Below are positions 5,715 through 9,002 of a DNA stretch of 9,002 nucleotides, one piece after another. The stretch is from contig VBCS01000163.1 in NCBI GenBank assembly GCA_005888955.1, positions 1-9,002 of the forward strand. The letters run 5' to 3'. The translations under genes were made by a program, and so were the position numbers. The stretch comes from Betaproteobacteria bacterium (GTDB taxonomy: Bacteria; Pseudomonadota; Gammaproteobacteria; Burkholderiales; Casimicrobiaceae). Positions within the stretch are counted from its first letter, which is position 1. Each line of letters opens with the position of its first letter. Under the pieces are notes generated by a model that was not told the DNA's origin, did no database searches, and worked only from the letters and a program-made list of their open reading frames with translations.

Positions 5715-6569
5715 CTAATCCTGCCGCGCGTCTGGCCGTTGCAGCAGTGCGAGCGCCAGAAGCGCCGATGCGATCATCAGAAACAGGCTCACGGCATTGA
5801 GCACCGGACTCGCGCCTTCACGCATGCGGCCGTACATCATGACGGTCAGCGGCGGGTCCGATCCGACGAGCATGAGCGTCGTGTTGAAGTTCTCGAACGA
5901 CATCAGAAACGCGATTGCGCCGGCACCGACGAGAGCAGGCTGCAGGTAGGGCAGCGTGATCGTGCGCAGCACCCCGGCGCGCGAAGCGCCCAGGTTCAAG
6001 GCCGCTTCTTCCAGGGTCGTGTCAAAGCGCTTGAGCCGCGCCGCGATCATCAGAGTCGCGATCGATACGATGTACGAGAACTGACCAATCACTACCAGCG
6101 GTAATCCGGGACGCAGAAACTCGAGCTCGACACCGATAAAATCGTCGGCAAACTGCGCCAGACGGCTCGCAAACGCCAGGATCGATATGCCGAGGATCAC
6201 TCCCGGGATCACCAGGGGCGCCAGCATGGCGAGCGCGAGCAGCGACTTGCCGCGGAAGCGCACGCGCTCGAGCAGAAAGGCGTTGGCAGCGCCGACTGCG
6301 ACCGACAACACGGTAACCCAGGCGGCGACGATCGCGCTGGTCCCGAGGCTGGCGAGCAATGGTCGATCGGCGAACAGCCCGACGCGCCCGACCCCGCCGA
6401 TGAACCAGTCGGCGGTGAATCCGCGCCAAGGCGGCGCCGGATAGTTGGCGTCGTTGAAGGCAAACACGGCCACGACGATGAGCGGCAGGAAGAGGAATGC
6501 AAAGAAGGATGCCACGTATGCGCCGGAGGCGGCGCGTGTGAGGAGCGATCGCGGCAGAGAATGAATCAT
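5715..6569 (-). CDS. potC: Spermidine/putrescine-type ABC permease PotC
   Basis: Inner-membrane permease of 284 aa, partner of PotB in a polyamine-type importer. Likely membrane segments are at about 16-37, 72-98, 108-135, 152-176, 205-225 and 255-276. The cytoplasmic EAA loop that docks on the ATPase is EEAALNLGASRAGVLRTITL (187-206). I chose the ATG at 6569 because it overlaps the potB stop as ATGA and gives the usual PotC length; the frame stays open further upstream but would overlap potB by almost 290 bases. There is no strong Shine-Dalgarno, consistent with coupling to potB. Everything from about residue 59 is duplicated at 1973-2652. The intact copy has Ile145 where the duplicate has Val. 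Confidence 0.9.
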   Translation of the reverse strand: MIHSLPRSLLTRAASGAYVASFFAFLFLPLIVVAVFAFNDANYPAPPWRGFTADWFIGGVGRVGLFADRPLLASLGTSAIVAAWVTVLSVAVGAANAFLLERVRFRGKSLLALAMLAPLVIPGVILGISILAFASRLAQFADDFIGVELEFLRPGLPLVVIGQFSYIVSIATLMIAARLKRFDTTLEEAALNLGASRAGVLRTITLPYLQPALVGAGAIAFLMSFENFNTTLMLVGSDPPLTVMMYGRMREGASPVLNAVSLFLMIASALLALALLQRPDARQD

Positions 6570-7456
6570 GCGCGGCGCATCACGTCGCCGAACCGCTGCC
6601 CGCTCACTGCGAGGCCTAGCCAGACGATGGCCGTGGAGAGCATCAACAGCAGAAAGCCGAACGCCGCGCCTTGCTCCCAGTTGAAGCGGGTGATGAACTG
6701 CGCGTAGATCTGCTCGGTAAACCATAGCGAATTCTTGCCCCCGAGCAGCGTCGGGGTCAGATAGTTGCCCAGCGTCAGCATGAACACGACGATCGAGCCC
6801 GCGGCGATCCCCGGCGCGGCGTGGGGGATCACGATCTGGCGCAGAATCGACCACGCATTGCCGCCGAGGTCGTACGCCGCCTCGATCAAAGCGTCGTCCA
6901 GGCTTTCCAGCGCATTGGCCAACGGCACGATCATGAACAACAGCGACGTATAAACCAGCCCGACGAGGATCGTCGCGTCGTGATAGAGCAATTCAACCGG
7001 CTGTGCAGTGATTCCAAGTGCGACGAGAAAATGAGGCACGACCCCCGATTCGCGCAGCAGGATCATCCAGCCGAGCGTGCGCACGGTCTCGCTGACCCAG
7101 AACGGGATCAGGCAGAGGACGAGCAGCATGGACTTTGCTTGTCCGCGCGCGATCTTGACGATGTACCACGCGGTCGGGAAGGCGATCAACAGCGTGCATG
7201 CTGTCGCGATGATCGACATGGCCGCCGTGCGCACGAAGGTGTGCCAATACAGCGGCTCGTCGATGAACGTGCGGTAGTTGGCGAAGCTGAATTCGTAGGT
7301 GCGCGGCGCCACGCGCGCGCGGAGCGACAGCGCCGCGAGGTCGACGTGCGGCAAGACAATCAGGCCGAGCAGCCAGATAAGCGCCGGAGCGAACAGCAGA
7401 AAGAGCGCCAGTCGCGTGCGCGGCGCCGCGAGATCGGCGCTGGCCGTTGCAGTCAT
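6566..7456 (-). CDS. potB: Spermidine/putrescine-type ABC permease PotB
   Basis: Inner-membrane permease of 296 aa from the ATG at 7456, starting MTATASADLAAP. The first membrane segment is at about residues 16-36. The EAA loop EAAYDLGGNAWSILRQIVIP (192-211) contacts PotA. The LGNYLTPTLLGG stretch after it is typical of PotB-type permeases. I prefer the ATG at 7456 to one seven codons upstream because it forms an ATGA overlap with the potA stop and has GAGGT at 9 nt. Its own stop overlaps the potC start in the same way. It forms the translocation pore with PotC. The substrate, spermidine, putrescine or a related compound, cannot be settled from the permease. Confidence 0.92.
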   Translation of the reverse strand: MTATASADLAAPRTRLALFLLFAPALIWLLGLIVLPHVDLAALSLRARVAPRTYEFSFANYRTFIDEPLYWHTFVRTAAMSIIATACTLLIAFPTAWYIVKIARGQAKSMLLVLCLIPFWVSETVRTLGWMILLRESGVVPHFLVALGITAQPVELLYHDATILVGLVYTSLLFMIVPLANALESLDDALIEAAYDLGGNAWSILRQIVIPHAAPGIAAGSIVVFMLTLGNYLTPTLLGGKNSLWFTEQIYAQFITRFNWEQGAAFGFLLLMLSTAIVWLGLAVSGQRFGDVMRRA

Positions 7457-8556
7457 GTACGGGTGACCTCGAAGCACACCGCACGCTGCGGATCGAAGCC
7501 GAAGGCCACTTGCTCGCCCTCGCGCAGATCGGCGAACTCACCCGTCTGCGGCAACGCGACGCGGAACTCGGTGCCGGTACGCAACTCGCGCAGGAGCACC
7601 GCCGAGTTCGCGCCGTCGAAGAGCAGGCTTTCGACGCGGCCGACGAAGCGCTGCATCGGTGCAAGCTCCGCCGCATCATGCGCGAGGCTCACGACTTCCG
7701 GGCGGACGAATGCCTCGACCACATCGCCGGCAGCAATCGGACCCGACGGTCGCGCCTGAACCGTCAAGCCTTGCGCACTCTCGAGCTCGACGAAGTGGCC
7801 GTCGGCGCGCGCGGCAGCCCCGGTCAGCCGATTGTTGGCGCCGACGAAGCCCGCGACGAACGGCGTTCGCGGCTGATAGTAGAGTTCCTGTGGCGTACCA
7901 ACCTGCTCGAAGCGCCCTGCGCTCATCACCGCAACATGATCGGACAGCACCAGCGCCTCGGATTGGTCGTGCGTGATGTACACGAAGGTCGTGCCGAAGT
8001 CCGCCTGCAGCTGCTTCAGCTCGATCTTCATGTGCTCGCGGAGCTTGAGATCGAGCGCGCCCAGCGGCTCGTCGAGGAGGAGCAGCGTGGGTTCGAGCAC
8101 GAGACTCCGCGCGATCGCGACGCGGTGCTTCTGGCCACCCGACAGCTGATCGATCCGCTTGCCTTCCGCACCCGGCAGGCCGACTCGCTTGAGCATCGTT
8201 GCCACGCGCTCGCGAATCAGCGGCTGGGCGGCGCCACGGCGCGCGAGCCCGTAGCCGACGTTTTCGCCGACCGACATCATCGGGAAAAGCGCAAGGTGCT
8301 GGAATACCATGTTGACCGGCCTGCGATTGGGCAGCACGCCCCGCATCGAGCGGCCGCCTATGCGCACGTCACCGGAGTCCGGCTCGAGAAATCCCGCGAT
8401 GAGTCGGAGCAGCGTCGTCTTGCCGCAGCCCGAGGGTCCGAGAATCGAAAAGAAGCTGCCGCGCCCCACCGCGAGCGACAGGTCGTCGACCGCGAGGTGC
8501 GCGCCGTAACGCTTGCTGACCCGATCGACTTCGAGGTCGAGGTCCGGCATCGCCAT
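7453..8556 (-). CDS. potA: Spermidine/putrescine-type ABC ATP-binding protein PotA
   Basis: Cytoplasmic ATPase of 367 aa that powers polyamine-type import through PotBC. All nucleotide-binding motifs are present: Walker A GPSGCGKTT (40-48), Q-loop in VFQHLALFP (Q86), signature LSGGQ (138-142), Walker B LLLLDEP (158-164) and switch histidine in ITHDQ (H196). After about residue 235 comes a C-terminal regulatory TOBE-type region with VRPE, as usual in the PotA/UgpC/MalK group. The signature is followed by K-H-R where Q-Q-R or Q-R-Q is common. The start at 8556 has no strong Shine-Dalgarno, and a second ATG lies two codons in. It lies 62 nt after potD, with a hairpin between them. Confidence 0.93.
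   Translation of the reverse strand: MAMPDLDLEVDRVSKRYGAHLAVDDLSLAVGRGSFFSILGPSGCGKTTLLRLIAGFLEPDSGDVRIGGRSMRGVLPNRRPVNMVFQHLALFPMMSVGENVGYGLARRGAAQPLIRERVATMLKRVGLPGAEGKRIDQLSGGQKHRVAIARSLVLEPTLLLLDEPLGALDLKLREHMKIELKQLQADFGTTFVYITHDQSEALVLSDHVAVMSAGRFEQVGTPQELYYQPRTPFVAGFVGANNRLTGAAARADGHFVELESAQGLTVQARPSGPIAAGDVVEAFVRPEVVSLAHDAAELAPMQRFVGRVESLLFDGANSAVLLRELRTGTEFRVALPQTGEFADLREGEQVAFGFDPQRAVCFEVTRT
7466..7470 (-). promoter_or_regulatory. Ribosome binding site deciding the potB start
   Basis: GAGGT on the minus strand, inside the end of potA and 9 nt upstream of the ATG at 7456. It supports the shorter potB start over the upstream ATG at 7477. Confidence 0.55.
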
Positions 8557-8573
8557 TCTGAGTGGTCGTAACG

Positions 8574-8610
8574 CGACGCGCCCCTGTCACGGGGCGAGGC
8601 AGGCGCGTCG
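8574..8610 (-). other. Intergenic hairpin between potD and potA
   Basis: Perfect 9-bp inverted repeat: CGACGCGCC (8574-8582) and GGCGCGTCG (8602-8610), loop 19 nt. A competing inner stem CGCCCC/GGGGCG (8579-8584 with 8591-8596) shares bases with it, so two folds are possible. There is no U-tract. Such structures after a binding-protein gene often stabilise the upstream mRNA so that more binding protein than ATPase is made; that role here is inference. Confidence 0.6.
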
Positions 8611-8618
8611 GCAATGCG

Positions 8619-9002
8619 TCAGTTCGCCGCTTTGACGCGGTCGAGCACCTTGCCTTCGATGTCCTCGATTCCGGCCGGTACTGCCGGATACCATTTGATG
8701 TTCTTCAACGCCGCTTCGGGGAAGCTCTTTGCAAACTGCGCCTTGAGCTTGGCGTCCATCAGCTGATCCGCGCCCTTTGCCGCGGTGAAATTACCTGCCG
8801 ACGCGGCTACCTTGGCCGCGATCTCTGGTCGCATGTTGAAGTTTATCCAGGCATAAGCCGCGGCGTCGTTGCGGCCCTTGGCCGGCAGCGCATAGGTATC
8901 GATCCAGCCGAGCGCGCCCGATTTGGGCGCGATGTATTGGATGTCCTGATTCTCACTGTTGAGCTTCCAGCCGCCGGTGTCCCACATCATGGCCGCCACG
9001 AC
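8619..9002 (-). CDS. potD: Spermidine/putrescine-type substrate-binding protein PotD, C-terminal part (5' end beyond window)
   Basis: The last 127 codons plus stop of a periplasmic binding protein that captures the substrate and delivers it to PotBC. The frame is open to the window edge, so the signal peptide is not seen. Features typical of the PotD C-terminal lobe: a P-K-S-G-A-L-G-W-I-D-T-Y-A-L-P stretch, then AAAYAWINFNMRPEIAAKVA and an ending IEGKVLDRVKAAN. The W-I-D acidic and aromatic residues correspond to the part of PotD that helps bind the amine. It heads the operon, and the downstream order potA-potB-potC fits. Related binding proteins for other cationic solutes share this fold, so spermidine versus putrescine is open. 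Confidence 0.85.
   Translation of the reverse strand, partial: VVAAMMWDTGGWKLNSENQDIQYIAPKSGALGWIDTYALPAKGRNDAAAYAWINFNMRPEIAAKVAASAGNFTAAKGADQLMDAKLKAQFAKSFPEAALKNIKWYPAVPAGIEDIEGKVLDRVKAAN

Larger units (their letters stand above)
4251..6394 (+). repeat. Direct repeat, right copy (2,144 bp, in native context)
   Basis: This copy is continuous with a complete potC on one side and a complete ligase on the other, so it is the parental location. It differs from 509-2652 at 4893 and 6137 only, as far as I could compare by eye and by matching translated frames. The interval between the copies is 1,598 bp (2653-4250) and holds the ligase C-terminus and the livG N-terminus. Confidence 0.95.

Noticed and set aside
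5715..6854. Longer potC frame starting at 6854 (379 aa)
   Set aside because: It would overlap potB by almost 290 bases. The ATG at 6569 has an ATGA overlap and gives the normal PotC length.
7454..7477. potB start at 7477
   Set aside because: The ATG seven codons downstream overlaps the potA stop as ATGA and has GAGGT at 9 nt.
6821..8571. Long plus-strand ORFs opposite potB and potA
   Set aside because: Shadows of well-supported transporter genes on the other strand.

Overview
The window is GC-rich and every supportable gene lies on the minus strand, so transcription runs from high to low coordinates. The gene families and their order (a polyamine-type ABC operon, then an acyl-CoA ligase with a branched-chain-amino-acid-type ABC transporter) suggest a proteobacterium, probably a betaproteobacterium. 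That placement is an inference from familiarity with such clusters, not a measurement. I saw no RNA genes, transposases, CRISPR arrays or phage genes.

In transcription order, the right part (9002 to 5715) is a compact spermidine/putrescine-type operon: the C-terminal part of the binding protein PotD, the ATPase PotA, and the permeases PotB and PotC. Both potA/potB and potB/potC overlap by four bases (ATGA), which indicates translational coupling. A spacer of 201 nt follows, with a possible promoter, a 9-bp hairpin and a clear Shine-Dalgarno. It leads into a full-length 648-aa AMP-forming acyl-CoA ligase (5513 to 3567). Next comes the start of livG, with an unusual N-terminal domain of about 135 residues. 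The left edge holds the end of livG and the first 73 codons of livH.

The notable feature is a rearrangement. A 2,144-bp segment (potC from about codon 59, the 201-nt spacer, and the ligase up to codon 421) occurs twice in direct orientation, at 4251-6394 and 509-2652, offset by exactly 3,742 bp. I found only two base differences between the copies. The left copy sits inside livG, splitting it and removing about 20 codons that should hold the ABC signature motif. Both junctions are in frame, so the region reads as two long chimeric ORFs: LivG(N)-PotC(C), 511 aa, and ligase(N)-LivG(C), 507 aa. The duplicated piece also carries the ligase promoter candidate and ribosome binding site, now upstream of the LivG tail and livH.

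One reading is a recent tandem duplication of a 3,742-bp unit followed by an internal deletion, or a copy inserted into livG, which would leave this LivG inactive. The other is an assembly error. The sequence alone cannot decide. If the rearrangement is real, polyamine uptake and the ligase are probably intact while the liv transporter has lost this ATPase.
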